In this document: piece after piece, positions 7,843-14,981 of the stretch
Position numbering within the stretch: the first letter of the stretch is position 1
How the letters are laid out: each line of letters opens with the position of its first letter
DNA from: Betaproteobacteria bacterium
Lineage (GTDB): Bacteria; Pseudomonadota; Gammaproteobacteria; Burkholderiales; SG8-39
Direction: 5' to 3'
Assembly (NCBI GenBank): GCA_011391185.1
Contig: JAABRB010000013.1
Span: forward strand, 1 to 22,179
DNA: 22,179 nt
Made by a program: the position numbers and the translations under genes
The notes under the pieces: generated by a model
Told to the model about the DNA's origin: nothing
Databases searched by the model: none
Seen by the model: only the letters and a program-made list of their open reading frames with translations

Positions 7843-7871
7843 AGTCTCGGCCGTGCAGGAATTCGTGTCAA
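7843..7871 (-). promoter_or_regulatory. Candidate sigma-70 promoter for the minus-strand oxidoreductase operon
   Basis: On the minus strand a perfect TTGACA (7871 down to 7866) is followed after 17 bp by GAGACT (7848 down to 7843), which matches the -10 consensus at only three positions. The predicted start would be around 7836, giving a leader of about 35 nt before the AGGAGG and ATG at 7801. The -35 is good and the -10 poor. Confidence 0.35.
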
Positions 7872-7890
7872 CTCCGTTGGGCTTCAGAGC

Positions 7891-7896
7891 TAGAAT
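7891..7896 (+). promoter_or_regulatory. Candidate -10 box for the plus-strand hydrolase operon
   Basis: TAGAAT (five of six consensus bases) lies 51 bp before the ATG at 7947. No good -35 lies 16-18 bp upstream. Transcription would begin near 7903, placing the palindrome at 7931-7948 downstream of the start, where a bound repressor could block elongation. Confidence 0.3.
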
Positions 7897-7930
7897 GCGC
7901 GTTCGGCAGCTCGCCCTTTTGAAACCCATT

Positions 7931-7948
7931 ATTGATCGACTGATCAAT
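7931..7948. promoter_or_regulatory. Palindromic operator candidate (ATTGATC-N4-GATCAAT)
   Basis: A perfect 7-bp inverted repeat, ATTGATC (7931-7937) and GATCAAT (7942-7948), with a 4-bp spacer GACT. It lies in the divergent region and overlaps the ATG of the 7947 gene. The core TGATC-N4-GATCA recurs at 17729-17742 in the other divergent hub. Its size and symmetry fit a dimeric repressor of TetR or GntR type; no regulator gene is in the window. Confidence 0.5.
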
Positions 7949-8780
7949 GCGCGCCACGCTGGTCACCATTCCCACGGACACCACGCCGCTCGAGGGCGTG
8001 TTCTACGAGCCCGAAGGCGAGTCGCCGGCCGGGGCGGTACTGCTGTTTCATGGCAATACCATGAATTTCTATGTCGGGGCACCGCGGTTCCTTCCACCGG
8101 CCTTGACGCACCTCGGGTTTGCCTGTCTCGCATTCAACCGGCGCGGGCACGACATCCTTGGCATTCGCGACAGCCGGGCCGCCGAAGGCGCGGCATTTCA
8201 GCTCACACGCGAGGCAATCGCGGATAATCGTCTGGCCGCGGAATGGCTGGCTGAGAAGGGTTTTCCGCGCCCGGTGGTGATCGGACACTCGAATGGCGGC
8301 ATGCTCGCGGTGCAGCACGTGGTCGACCATCCGGAAACGCCTGCGCTGGTGCTGCTTTCCGCGCATTGCGGCGGCAAGGGTCTCGTTGCCCGCGCGAGCA
8401 GCAAGGGACTGATCGCCGGCGACCGGATCGAGGAGGTCACCGCCCGGGCCCGCGAGCTCGTCGCCGCCGGACGCGGCCGCGAGCTGATGCCTTTGCCGGG
8501 GTGGTGGTACGTCATTACCGCCGAGAGCTTCCTCGATTACCTTACCGAGCTCCCGGATATTCTCGAGCTGGCACCGCGGGTCGCCTGCCCGGTCCTGTAT
8601 CTCCGCGGTGACGAGGAACCTGACGATCTCTACCCTACGGCGGATTTCCAGCGCCGGGCGGGTGGCCCCTGCGAGGTCGAGATCGTGCGAAACTGTGGCC
8701 ACTTCTACGTCGGTCGCGAGGCGGCCGTCACCGAGCTCGTCGCAAACTGGCTCGCCCGGATACGGCCGCGCGCCGCGTGA
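7947..8780 (+). CDS. Alpha/beta hydrolase
   Basis: A 277-residue alpha/beta-hydrolase-fold protein. The oxyanion region is LLFHGNTMNF around 32-41. The nucleophile elbow is GHSNGG (113-118, Ser115). An acid residue is likely at Asp222 (LYLRGDEEPDD), and the catalytic His is His252 in NCGHFY. The overall pattern resembles serine esterase/peptidase S9-like or carboxylic-ester hydrolases; the substrate is unknown. No clear Shine-Dalgarno precedes the ATG; the region is taken up by the palindrome at 7931-7948, so this start is less certain than its neighbours' starts. It is the first of three plus-strand hydrolase genes (gaps of 28 and 31 bp) and divergent from the Gfo/Idh operon. Confidence 0.87.
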   Translation: MRATLVTIPTDTTPLEGVFYEPEGESPAGAVLLFHGNTMNFYVGAPRFLPPALTHLGFACLAFNRRGHDILGIRDSRAAEGAAFQLTREAIADNRLAAEWLAEKGFPRPVVIGHSNGGMLAVQHVVDHPETPALVLLSAHCGGKGLVARASSKGLIAGDRIEEVTARARELVAAGRGRELMPLPGWWYVITAESFLDYLTELPDILELAPRVACPVLYLRGDEEPDDLYPTADFQRRAGGPCEVEIVRNCGHFYVGREAAVTELVANWLARIRPRAA

Positions 8781-8808
8781 TCCCACCTCACCCGGAGGAA
8801 ACATCGCC

Positions 8809-9570
8809 ATGGCAAGCATCGAAATCCTCGACCGCTCCACGATGGTCGAAAAACTCTACGAAGGTCTCGTCGTCGACCCGAAGGAGACTGCGATCATCGC
8901 GATCGACATGCATCGCGGCCATCTGGACATGGGCGTCGCGACCATGCCGACGAAGCCGGAGGACGCCAAGCGCGTGATCGGCAACGCAAAGCGTGCGCTC
9001 GATTTCGTGCGGTTGCAGGGCGTCCCGGTGATCCACGTGATCCTGGTTTACCGGAAGATTCCCGGCCTCGGCAGCGAGGGAATGACGCAGCCATTCTGGC
9101 GCGCGCTGCACGAGCTCGTGAGCGAGGAGGATCGGCTCACGCCGGGCCGCCGCAGCACGGTGAACGGCCACAACCTCGAGGGCTCGCCGGGGACGCAGAT
9201 CATCCCGGAGCTCCTGGCGCCGACCGACTACGTGATCGACAACAAGAAGCGCCTCGACTGCTTCTACGGCACCGACCTCAAGGCGCTGCTCGAGACGCTG
9301 GGCGTGAAGACGGTGTGCATGATGGGGATCAATACCAACACGTGCGTGCTCAATACGTCGTTCACCGCGTTCAACAACGATTTCCGCGTCGTCCTGCTCT
9401 CGGATTGCGTCGGCAGCATGTACGGCGACGACCTCCACGTGCTGGGGCTGCAGAACGTCGCCCGCTGTCTCGGCTGGGTCGTCACGAACGATCAACTGTT
9501 CGAGAAGATGCGCGCCGGGGCGCCCGCGCAGCGCGCGGCGGTGCGTGCATCCGAGAAGGTTGTGGGCTGA
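8809..9570 (+). CDS. Isochorismatase-fold cysteine hydrolase
   Basis: A 253-residue member of the cysteine hydrolase/isochorismatase-like superfamily (nicotinamidase, N-carbamoylsarcosine amidase, maleamate amidase, biuret hydrolase). The Asp-Lys-Cys triad is visible: Asp33 in AIIAIDMHRGH, Lys146 or Lys147 in DNKKRLDCFYGTDL, and Cys179 in GINTNTCVLNTS with the usual preceding cis-peptide context. The start ATG at 8809 has GGAGGAA nine bases upstream; the in-frame upstream extension is the shadow of the previous gene. Most characterised amidase members hydrolyse C-N amide bonds, so it suggests that the pathway substrate or an intermediate carries an amide or carbamoyl group, though this is inference. 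It is flanked on both sides by alpha/beta hydrolases in the same operon. Confidence 0.92.
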   Translation: MASIEILDRSTMVEKLYEGLVVDPKETAIIAIDMHRGHLDMGVATMPTKPEDAKRVIGNAKRALDFVRLQGVPVIHVILVYRKIPGLGSEGMTQPFWRALHELVSEEDRLTPGRRSTVNGHNLEGSPGTQIIPELLAPTDYVIDNKKRLDCFYGTDLKALLETLGVKTVCMMGINTNTCVLNTSFTAFNNDFRVVLLSDCVGSMYGDDLHVLGLQNVARCLGWVVTNDQLFEKMRAGAPAQRAAVRASEKVVG

Positions 9571-9601
9571 AGCCTGTATCGCTGATGGAGGCCGATCGGC
9601 A

Positions 9602-10396
9602 ATGACCGGATCACGCGAGATCACCGTCGCCGGCCGGCCCGCGACCGTCGTGCAGACCGGCAAAGGTCCGGATCTGCTGCTGGTCCACTCGCTGCTTGCC
9701 GAGCGGTCGTCGTTCGATCGCGTGCTGCCGGCGCTGGCCGCGCGGTTTCGCGTCACGGTGCCGGACCTGCCCGGCTATGGCGGCACTGCGCCGTTGCCCG
9801 AGCCCTTGAGGATGGAGGACTACGCGGACTGGGTTGCCGAGCTGATCCACGCGCTCGGCCTGCCGCCATCCACCACGGTTCTCGGGAACGGCTTTGGCGG
9901 CTTTGTCGCCACGGCGCTCGCCGTGCGGCATGGCGCGCTCTTCGGCAAGCTGATCGTCGCCGATGCGCTGCCCGGATTTCCGGCGGCGGCGAAGGAACCG
10001 CTGCGCGGGTTGGCCGCGCGCGTCGCAGCCGACGGCATGCAGGGCGCCCTCGATATCGCGATCCGCCGCATGTTTCCCGAGGACTACATCGCGGCCAATC
10101 CCGGGATCGTGGCGGAGCGCAAGGAAGCGCTGCTGCGTGCGGCCGAGCCCGGGGCGTTCGGGCGCGCCGCCCTTGCGCTCACCGAACTGGACCTTGGCCC
10201 CGTGCTCGGAAAGATCCGCAATCCAACGCTCGTCCTGTGCGGCGCCCTCGACCAGACCACTCCGCCGCAGATCGCGCGTGAGCTTGCGACGGGTATCGCC
10301 GGCGCGCGCTACGAGGAGATTCCCGAGTGCGGGCACTGCCCGCAGGTGCAGAAACCCGACGCGCTCGTCGGGCACGCGATCGCGTTCGCCGCTTAG
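9602..10396 (+). CDS. Alpha/beta hydrolase with Gly at the nucleophile position
   Basis: A 264-residue alpha/beta-hydrolase-fold protein most like enol-lactonase/C-C hydrolase-type members (LLLVHSLLAERSSFDRVLPAL, VTVPDLPGYGGT). The expected elbow G-x-S-x-G reads G95-N-G97-F-G99, so the nucleophilic Ser is replaced by Gly (codon GGC at 9890-9892; AGC Ser is one base away). The remaining residues are present: Asp217 in GALDQTT and His245 in ECGHCPQ. It could be a pseudo-enzyme, use another mechanism, or contain a sequence error. TGGAGG precedes the ATG at 9602. It ends the plus-strand operon and converges with the zeta-class GST gene, with 16 bp between the stops. Confidence 0.9.
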   Translation: MTGSREITVAGRPATVVQTGKGPDLLLVHSLLAERSSFDRVLPALAARFRVTVPDLPGYGGTAPLPEPLRMEDYADWVAELIHALGLPPSTTVLGNGFGGFVATALAVRHGALFGKLIVADALPGFPAAAKEPLRGLAARVAADGMQGALDIAIRRMFPEDYIAANPGIVAERKEALLRAAEPGAFGRAALALTELDLGPVLGKIRNPTLVLCGALDQTTPPQIARELATGIAGARYEEIPECGHCPQVQKPDALVGHAIAFAA

Positions 10397-10412
10397 CGAC
10401 GCCTGGTGCTCC

Positions 10413-11066
10413 TCAGGCGGCGCGCTTCGGCGCGCCGGGCTGGTTGAGCGGATGCGCGTGCGCGATCGCTTCGATCTTCATGCAGGCATCGTTGATGCGG
10501 TTGAAGGTCGGATACGGCTTGACGTCGACCTCGAACAGCTTCGCGCCCGCCATGTGGCCGACGAGGCAGATGTCCGCCAGGGTGGGTGTGTCGCCGTGGC
10601 AGAACCTGCCGGTCCGTGGATCCGAAGCGAGATTCGTTTCCAGCGTGTTGCACGCCTGCACGATCCAGTGCCGGCACCAGTCCTCGCGCGTGCGCTCGTC
10701 GACGTTGTAAGCCTTGCCCAGAAAATTCCGGATCCGCGGAACGACGAGCGGGTGGGCGTCGGCCACGATGATGAGCGCGAGCGCACGCACGCGCGCGCGG
10801 TCCCGCGGGGCCGTCGGCAGCAGCGGCGGCTGCGGGTGCGTCTCGTCGATGTACTCGAGGATCGCCATCGACTGGAAGAGCGGCGGGCCGTCACCGTCGA
10901 TCAGCGTCGGCAGGACGCTTTGCGGATTCATCGACTTGTAGCCGTCAGCGAACTGTTCGCCTTTGGTGAGATCGACGCTGGTCTCCTCGAAAGGGACCCC
11001 CTTGAGGTTGAGCGCGGCGCGCACGCGGAATGCGGCGAGCGAGCGCCAGAAGCCATAGAGTTGCAT
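10413..11066 (-). CDS. Zeta-class glutathione transferase, maleylacetoacetate/maleylpyruvate isomerase-like
   Basis: A 217-residue zeta-class GST. Characteristic stretches are LYGFWRSLAAFRVRAALNLKG at the N-terminus, NPQSVLPTL (cis-Pro, near 47-55), FQSMAILEYIDE and the helical-domain ADAHPL. Zeta enzymes isomerise cis to trans double bonds of maleyl ring-cleavage products using glutathione, as in tyrosine or gentisate degradation. The hallmark SSC motif at 9-11 reads Ser-Leu-Ala here, so the catalytic detail or the substrate may differ; a maleylpyruvate or maleylacetoacetate substrate is only a family inference. The ATG at 11066 is preceded by AAGGA. It lies three bases after the dehydrogenase gene and is the last gene of the large minus-strand operon. 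Confidence 0.88.
   Translation of the reverse strand: MQLYGFWRSLAAFRVRAALNLKGVPFEETSVDLTKGEQFADGYKSMNPQSVLPTLIDGDGPPLFQSMAILEYIDETHPQPPLLPTAPRDRARVRALALIIVADAHPLVVPRIRNFLGKAYNVDERTREDWCRHWIVQACNTLETNLASDPRTGRFCHGDTPTLADICLVGHMAGAKLFEVDVKPYPTFNRINDACMKIEAIAHAHPLNQPGAPKRAA
10419..10436. terminator. Possible transcription-end hairpin with TTCG tetraloop
   Basis: GGCGCGC-TTCG-GCGCGCC is a perfect 7-bp stem capped by the very stable C(UUCG)G tetraloop on the plus strand. It lies 22 bp after the stop of the plus-strand hydrolase operon and inside the 3' end of the converging GST gene. There is no T-tract; it may act as an mRNA end-protecting or terminator hairpin. Confidence 0.35.
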
Positions 11067-11069
11067 ACG

Positions 11070-11957
11070 TTATCCTTTTCCGTGTTTGGGCCAGTAACTG
11101 GGCAGTACCGAGACATCGCGCGCGCCCCAGCCGTCGCGCGACGCACGCGTGTAGACCTCGAGCGCGGTTGCCACGATCGGCAGGTCCGTGCCGAGCGCGC
11201 GCGCTTCCTCGAGCATGGTGCGCAGATCCTTGCAGACGAGATCCACGTTTATCGTCACGCCTTTCGGCTCGCCACCCTTCAGCACTTCGGCGATTTGCGG
11301 CGCGCGGTTCTTGAGCATGGTCGGCGCGCCCGATGTGTCGGAGAAGATGTCCATCAGGCGGGTCGGGTCCACCCCGGTCTGCGAGGCGATCGCGAGCGCC
11401 TCACCGCAGGCCTGGTACCAGACGAGGAGCGGCAGGTTGATGGCGAGCTTCATCGCGGCCCCGGCGCCGACGGCACCGACGTGCTCGTGGCGACGGCACA
11501 TCTGCTCGAGCACGGGCTTTCCTCGCGCGACGTCTTCAGCGTCACCACCGACGAACCCGAACAGCTTGCCTTCGCGGGCGGGCGTGATGGTGCCGCCGAC
11601 CGGGCAATCGATCATGCGGGCGCCCTTTGCCACGACGTCGGCGGCAAGCGTGCGTTCGACCTCCGGCCGAACCGTGCTCATCTCGATGAAGAGCTTGCCC
11701 TTGCAGTCGCCGGAGAGCAGGCCCTGCGGACCGCGGTAGGTTGCATCGATCGCGGCGCCATCACTCAGGATGGTGATGATCACGTCCGATTCTCCTGCGA
11801 GGGCGGCGGGCGTCGCGGCGAGCTTCGCACCCTTTCCGACGAGCGCTTTGGCCTTGTCGGGGCTGCGGTTCCAGACCGTGACCTGATGCCCGACCGAAAG
11901 CAAACGCTCGGCAATCGCGGCACCCATCCGGCCGGTCCCTGGTATTCCTATTTTCAT
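11070..11957 (-). CDS. NAD(P)-dependent beta-hydroxyacid dehydrogenase (3-hydroxyisobutyrate dehydrogenase family)
   Basis: A 295-residue member of the 3-hydroxyisobutyrate/tartronate-semialdehyde dehydrogenase family. The N-terminal Rossmann motif is GIPGTGRMG (4-12). The substrate-binding segment is DCPVGGT at about 117-123 and the catalytic Lys170 lies in GAGAAMKLAIN with Asn174. A VCKDLRTM segment follows in the C-terminal helical domain. It probably oxidises a beta-hydroxy acid or reduces the semialdehyde formed downstream in the pathway; the substrate is not known. Its ATG overlaps the stop of the molybdopterin subunit gene by 4 bp (ATGA), indicating translational coupling, and the GST gene follows after 3 bp. 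Confidence 0.92.
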   Translation of the reverse strand: MKIGIPGTGRMGAAIAERLLSVGHQVTVWNRSPDKAKALVGKGAKLAATPAALAGESDVIITILSDGAAIDATYRGPQGLLSGDCKGKLFIEMSTVRPEVERTLAADVVAKGARMIDCPVGGTITPAREGKLFGFVGGDAEDVARGKPVLEQMCRRHEHVGAVGAGAAMKLAINLPLLVWYQACGEALAIASQTGVDPTRLMDIFSDTSGAPTMLKNRAPQIAEVLKGGEPKGVTINVDLVCKDLRTMLEEARALGTDLPIVATALEVYTRASRDGWGARDVSVLPSYWPKHGKG

Positions 11958-14290
11958 TTTGTGCTCCGCTTTTCGTCGATCAATTGGAGCAGCCGCTCGG
12001 GAGAGAGCGGATACTCGTTCAGCTTCACGCCCAGCGGCTTCAACGCGTCCTCGACCGCCGAGACGATGCAGGCGATGCCCGGGATCGTGCCGCCTTCGCC
12101 GGCGCCCTTGACACCGAGCGGGTTGGCGGGCGAGGGCGATTCCATGTGCGCCACCCGGATCGGCGGCATCTCCGTCGCGATCGGCAACAGGTAGTCGCCG
12201 AAATTCGTGGTGACCGGCTGGCCGCTGTCGGGGTCGTACAACATGCGCTCGAAGAGCGCATTGCCGATGCCGTGCACGACACCGCCCACGATCTGCCCCT
12301 CTACGAGCATCGGGTTGATGAGCGTGCCGCAGTCGTGCGCAACCCGGTAGTCGAGCAGCGTCACCATGCCGGTCTCGATGTCGACTTCGACCTCGGCGAC
12401 GTTCGAACCGTTGGCGTACACCGGCCGCTGCGGGGTGTGATACGCGGTCGCCTCGAGCCCGGGCGTGAATCCGTTCGGCAGCGGGACGTTGACGTTCGAG
12501 ACCAGCCGCTTGGCGAGATCCCCGAGCAGCACCTTGCGATCCGTCACGCCCTTGATGTTGACCGCGCCGCGCGTGATCTCGAGATCCTGCTCGGCAGCCT
12601 CAAGTTGCTGCGCGGCGAGGCGGATCGCCTTTTCGCGCACCTGGATCGCGGCGAGGTGGACGCTCGGTCCGGCGGTCGACGCCACGCGGCTGCCGACGGT
12701 CGAGAGTGCGATTGCCGTGATCGCCGTGTCGCCGGTCCTCACGATGACATCCTGGGGGTCGACGTCGAACTGGTCGGCGGCGATCTGCGCGACGATGGTT
12801 TCGAGTCCCTGACCCTGTGAGCAGGAGCCGAGCTCGACCGCGATGCGGCCGCTCGGCAGCACTTTCACGGTCGCGCCCTCGTAGGGCGGCAGGCCGGTGT
12901 CCTCGTTGTAGCTTGCGATGCCGAGACCGATCCACCGGCCGGACCGAGCGGCCTGCTTGCGCCGGGTCTCGAACTCCGGGTACGCCGAAGACTTCATGAC
13001 CATGTCCAGGCAGGCCGCGTAATCGCCCGAGTCGTACTGAATCGTGACCCCGGTCGGAAGGCGCCCGCCGGTCTCGTACGGAAATTGATCCTTGCGCACG
13101 AAATTGATCCGCCGCACGGCGGCGCGATCGATCCCGAGGTTGCGCGCGACGGTATCCATCGTGCGCTCCAGGATGAACGCGGCACATGGGCGCCCTGCGC
13201 CCCGGATCGGCGAGGTCGGCACGGCGTTCGTGAAGACGACGTCGAGGGACACCTCCACCGACGGGATCGCGTAGGGGCCCGGAAACGGCACGATGGAGGT
13301 CATCGGTAGCAGCAGGCCATAGGGCAGGTAGGCACCATTGTCATGAATGCACTTGGCGCAGAGCGCGAGCACCTTGCCGTTCGGCTCGCACGCCACTTCG
13401 ACGTCCCACCACTGGTCGCGCTGCTGGGTCGTGGTCAGGAAATGCTCGCGGCGATCCTCGATCCATTTCACGGGGCGGCCGAGCTTCATCGCCACCAGCG
13501 CGGCGACCAGCTCCTCGGGATAGTGGCCGGCCTTGGGTCCGAATCCGCCGCCGACATCCGGTGCGATGACCCGGATGCCCGCCTCCTCGCGCTCCAGGAA
13601 CTGCGCGAGATAGCGGCGGACGAGGAACGGCGACTGGGTCGAGCTCCAGAGCGTGAGCTGGTCTGACGCGGCCTCGTACTGCGCGATGACACCGCGTCCT
13701 TCGATCGAATGCGGCGCGCCGCGGTGCTGGAAATAGGATTCCCGGAACACGTGCGGTGCGCGGGCGATGGCCGCCGGCGCGTCGCCGAACTTCCAGGCGA
13801 CAGTGGCCGCGATGTTGCTTTGTCCGCCGCGATGCACCGGGTTCGCGTCGGCCCGCGCCGCATCGCGCGCGTCGATCGCGTGCGGGAGCGACTCGAGGTC
13901 CACCATCACGAGTTGGGCCGCGTCCTCGGCAATATAGCGATTCTCGGCGACGACGACCGCGATCGCCTCGCCGACGTAGCACACCTCGTCCCGGGCGAGC
14001 GGATGCTGCGTGATGTTCTGCTTGATCGCGGGGCTGGGATAGGTCTGCACCATCGGCTTCCGGGCGATCGCTCCAAGATCGGCGAGCGTCCACACGGCCA
14101 GGACCCCGGAAATTGCCAGGGCGGCGGAAGCGTCGATCGACTTGATCGCCGCATGCGCCTCGGACGAACGCACGAACGCCATCTCGAGCATCCCTGGCAG
14201 GACGATGTCGTCCGTGTAGCGGCCCTTGCCGGTGACGAAGCGCGGGTCCTCGAGCCGCTTGACCACCGCACCGACGTTCCGCGCACCCAC
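11954..14290 (-). CDS. Molybdenum hydroxylase large (molybdopterin-binding) subunit, CoxL/xanthine dehydrogenase family
   Basis: A 778-residue catalytic subunit binding molybdenum-molybdopterin cytosine dinucleotide. Visible motifs are GGGFGPK (247-253), RGAGRP (363-368), QGQG (492-495), the DCGTLINP segment near 653-660 and VKGAGEGG (727-734), where Glu732 is the expected catalytic base. The active-site loop of form I CO dehydrogenase (AYRCSFR) is absent; the aligned stretch reads SPIRGAGR, which also differs from the form II AYRGAGR. It is therefore probably a hydroxylase for an organic substrate (aldehyde, aromatic or N-heterocycle), not a CO dehydrogenase. The start is GTG at 14290 with GAGGAG eight bases upstream. 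It is separated from the 2Fe-2S gene by a 208-bp gap containing a palindromic element, and overlaps the dehydrogenase downstream. Confidence 0.93.
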   Translation of the reverse strand: MGARNVGAVVKRLEDPRFVTGKGRYTDDIVLPGMLEMAFVRSSEAHAAIKSIDASAALAISGVLAVWTLADLGAIARKPMVQTYPSPAIKQNITQHPLARDEVCYVGEAIAVVVAENRYIAEDAAQLVMVDLESLPHAIDARDAARADANPVHRGGQSNIAATVAWKFGDAPAAIARAPHVFRESYFQHRGAPHSIEGRGVIAQYEAASDQLTLWSSTQSPFLVRRYLAQFLEREEAGIRVIAPDVGGGFGPKAGHYPEELVAALVAMKLGRPVKWIEDRREHFLTTTQQRDQWWDVEVACEPNGKVLALCAKCIHDNGAYLPYGLLLPMTSIVPFPGPYAIPSVEVSLDVVFTNAVPTSPIRGAGRPCAAFILERTMDTVARNLGIDRAAVRRINFVRKDQFPYETGGRLPTGVTIQYDSGDYAACLDMVMKSSAYPEFETRRKQAARSGRWIGLGIASYNEDTGLPPYEGATVKVLPSGRIAVELGSCSQGQGLETIVAQIAADQFDVDPQDVIVRTGDTAITAIALSTVGSRVASTAGPSVHLAAIQVREKAIRLAAQQLEAAEQDLEITRGAVNIKGVTDRKVLLGDLAKRLVSNVNVPLPNGFTPGLEATAYHTPQRPVYANGSNVAEVEVDIETGMVTLLDYRVAHDCGTLINPMLVEGQIVGGVVHGIGNALFERMLYDPDSGQPVTTNFGDYLLPIATEMPPIRVAHMESPSPANPLGVKGAGEGGTIPGIACIVSAVEDALKPLGVKLNEYPLSPERLLQLIDEKRSTK

Positions 14291-14369
14291 CTAGTAGCTC
14301 CTCGGCGCCGCGCACGCTACCGGTTTTGCACGGCCCGTGGAGTGCGCGAACCATACCCTGGTCGCACGA

Positions 14370-14469
14370 ACAAGGGGAGAGATCCCCTTGTATATCCCCC
14401 AATCGGAACAAGGGGCCAGGGAAGGGGTGGGACCCTTCCCTTCCCACCTGCCCTTGCATATCCCCTTGT
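14370..14469. repeat. Palindromic hairpin-rich element between the 2Fe-2S and Mo subunit genes
   Basis: About 100 bp bounded by inverted ACAAGGGGA (14370-14378) and TCCCCTTGT (14461-14469). Inside are a perfect hairpin CAAGGGGA-gaga-TCCCCTTG (14371-14390), a second hairpin GGGAAGGG-n6-CCCTTCCC (14419-14440), and repeated CCTTG-TATATCCCC / CCTTG-CATATCCCC units. It fills the middle of the 208-bp gap (14291-14498) in an otherwise gene-tight operon. Its sequence differs from the repeats at 4732-4973 and 21423-21528, though the multi-hairpin layout is similar. It may tune expression of the downstream large subunit, or be a miniature mobile element. Confidence 0.75.
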
Positions 14470-14498
14470 GCGCGCGCACGGATTCTTTCGACGTCATC

Positions 14499-14981
14499 TC
14501 ATGTCGCTTTCAGCTTTTGTGCGGCGTCGAGCGCGGCGGCGACGATGCCCTGGTAGCCCGTGCAGCGGCAGAGGTTGCCGGAAATCGCCTCGCGCACCTC
14601 CCGCTCCGTCGGGGCGGGGTTCTCGGCGAGGAACGCCGTGACGGTCATCTGCATGCCCGGTGTGCAGAAGCCACACTGCAGCCCATGGTGGTCGCGGAAC
14701 GCCTGCTGGACGGGATGCAGTGTACCGTCGGATTTTGCGAGGCCCTCGACGGTGGCGACCTCGCACCCGTCCGCCTGCACCGCGAAGAGGATGCACGAGC
14801 GCACCGCTTCACCGTCGAGATGGATGGTGCAGGCGCCGCACACGCCATGCTCGCACCCGAGGTGGGTCCCGGTGAGACCGAGCTCGTGGCGCAGGAAGTC
14901 CGCCAACGTGCGCCGTGTCTCCACCTCATGCGTGTGGCGCACGCCATTGACCGTCACCTCGATTGTTCGCCGGTCGGTCAT
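14499..14981 (-). CDS. Molybdenum hydroxylase small subunit, 2 x [2Fe-2S] (CoxS-like)
   Basis: A 160-residue iron-sulfur subunit that carries electrons from the Mo site to FAD. The N-terminal plant-type [2Fe-2S] motif uses Cys43, Cys48, Cys51 and Cys63 (CEHGVCGAC...C). The C-terminal helical [2Fe-2S] motif uses Cys103, Cys106, Cys138 and Cys140 (CGFC ... CRC). All eight ligands are present and the length is typical. The ATG at 14981 is preceded by GAGGAG and overlaps the stop of the FAD subunit by 4 bp (ATGA). The large subunit gene follows only after the palindromic element. Confidence 0.95.
   Translation of the reverse strand: MTDRRTIEVTVNGVRHTHEVETRRTLADFLRHELGLTGTHLGCEHGVCGACTIHLDGEAVRSCILFAVQADGCEVATVEGLAKSDGTLHPVQQAFRDHHGLQCGFCTPGMQMTVTAFLAENPAPTEREVREAISGNLCRCTGYQGIVAAALDAAQKLKAT

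Noticed and set aside
9963..12194. A 743-codon plus-strand open frame.
   Set aside because: It overlaps the recognised hydrolase in another frame and then runs antisense to the GST, dehydrogenase and Mo subunit genes, all of which have family motifs. It has low-complexity composition and no recognisable domain.
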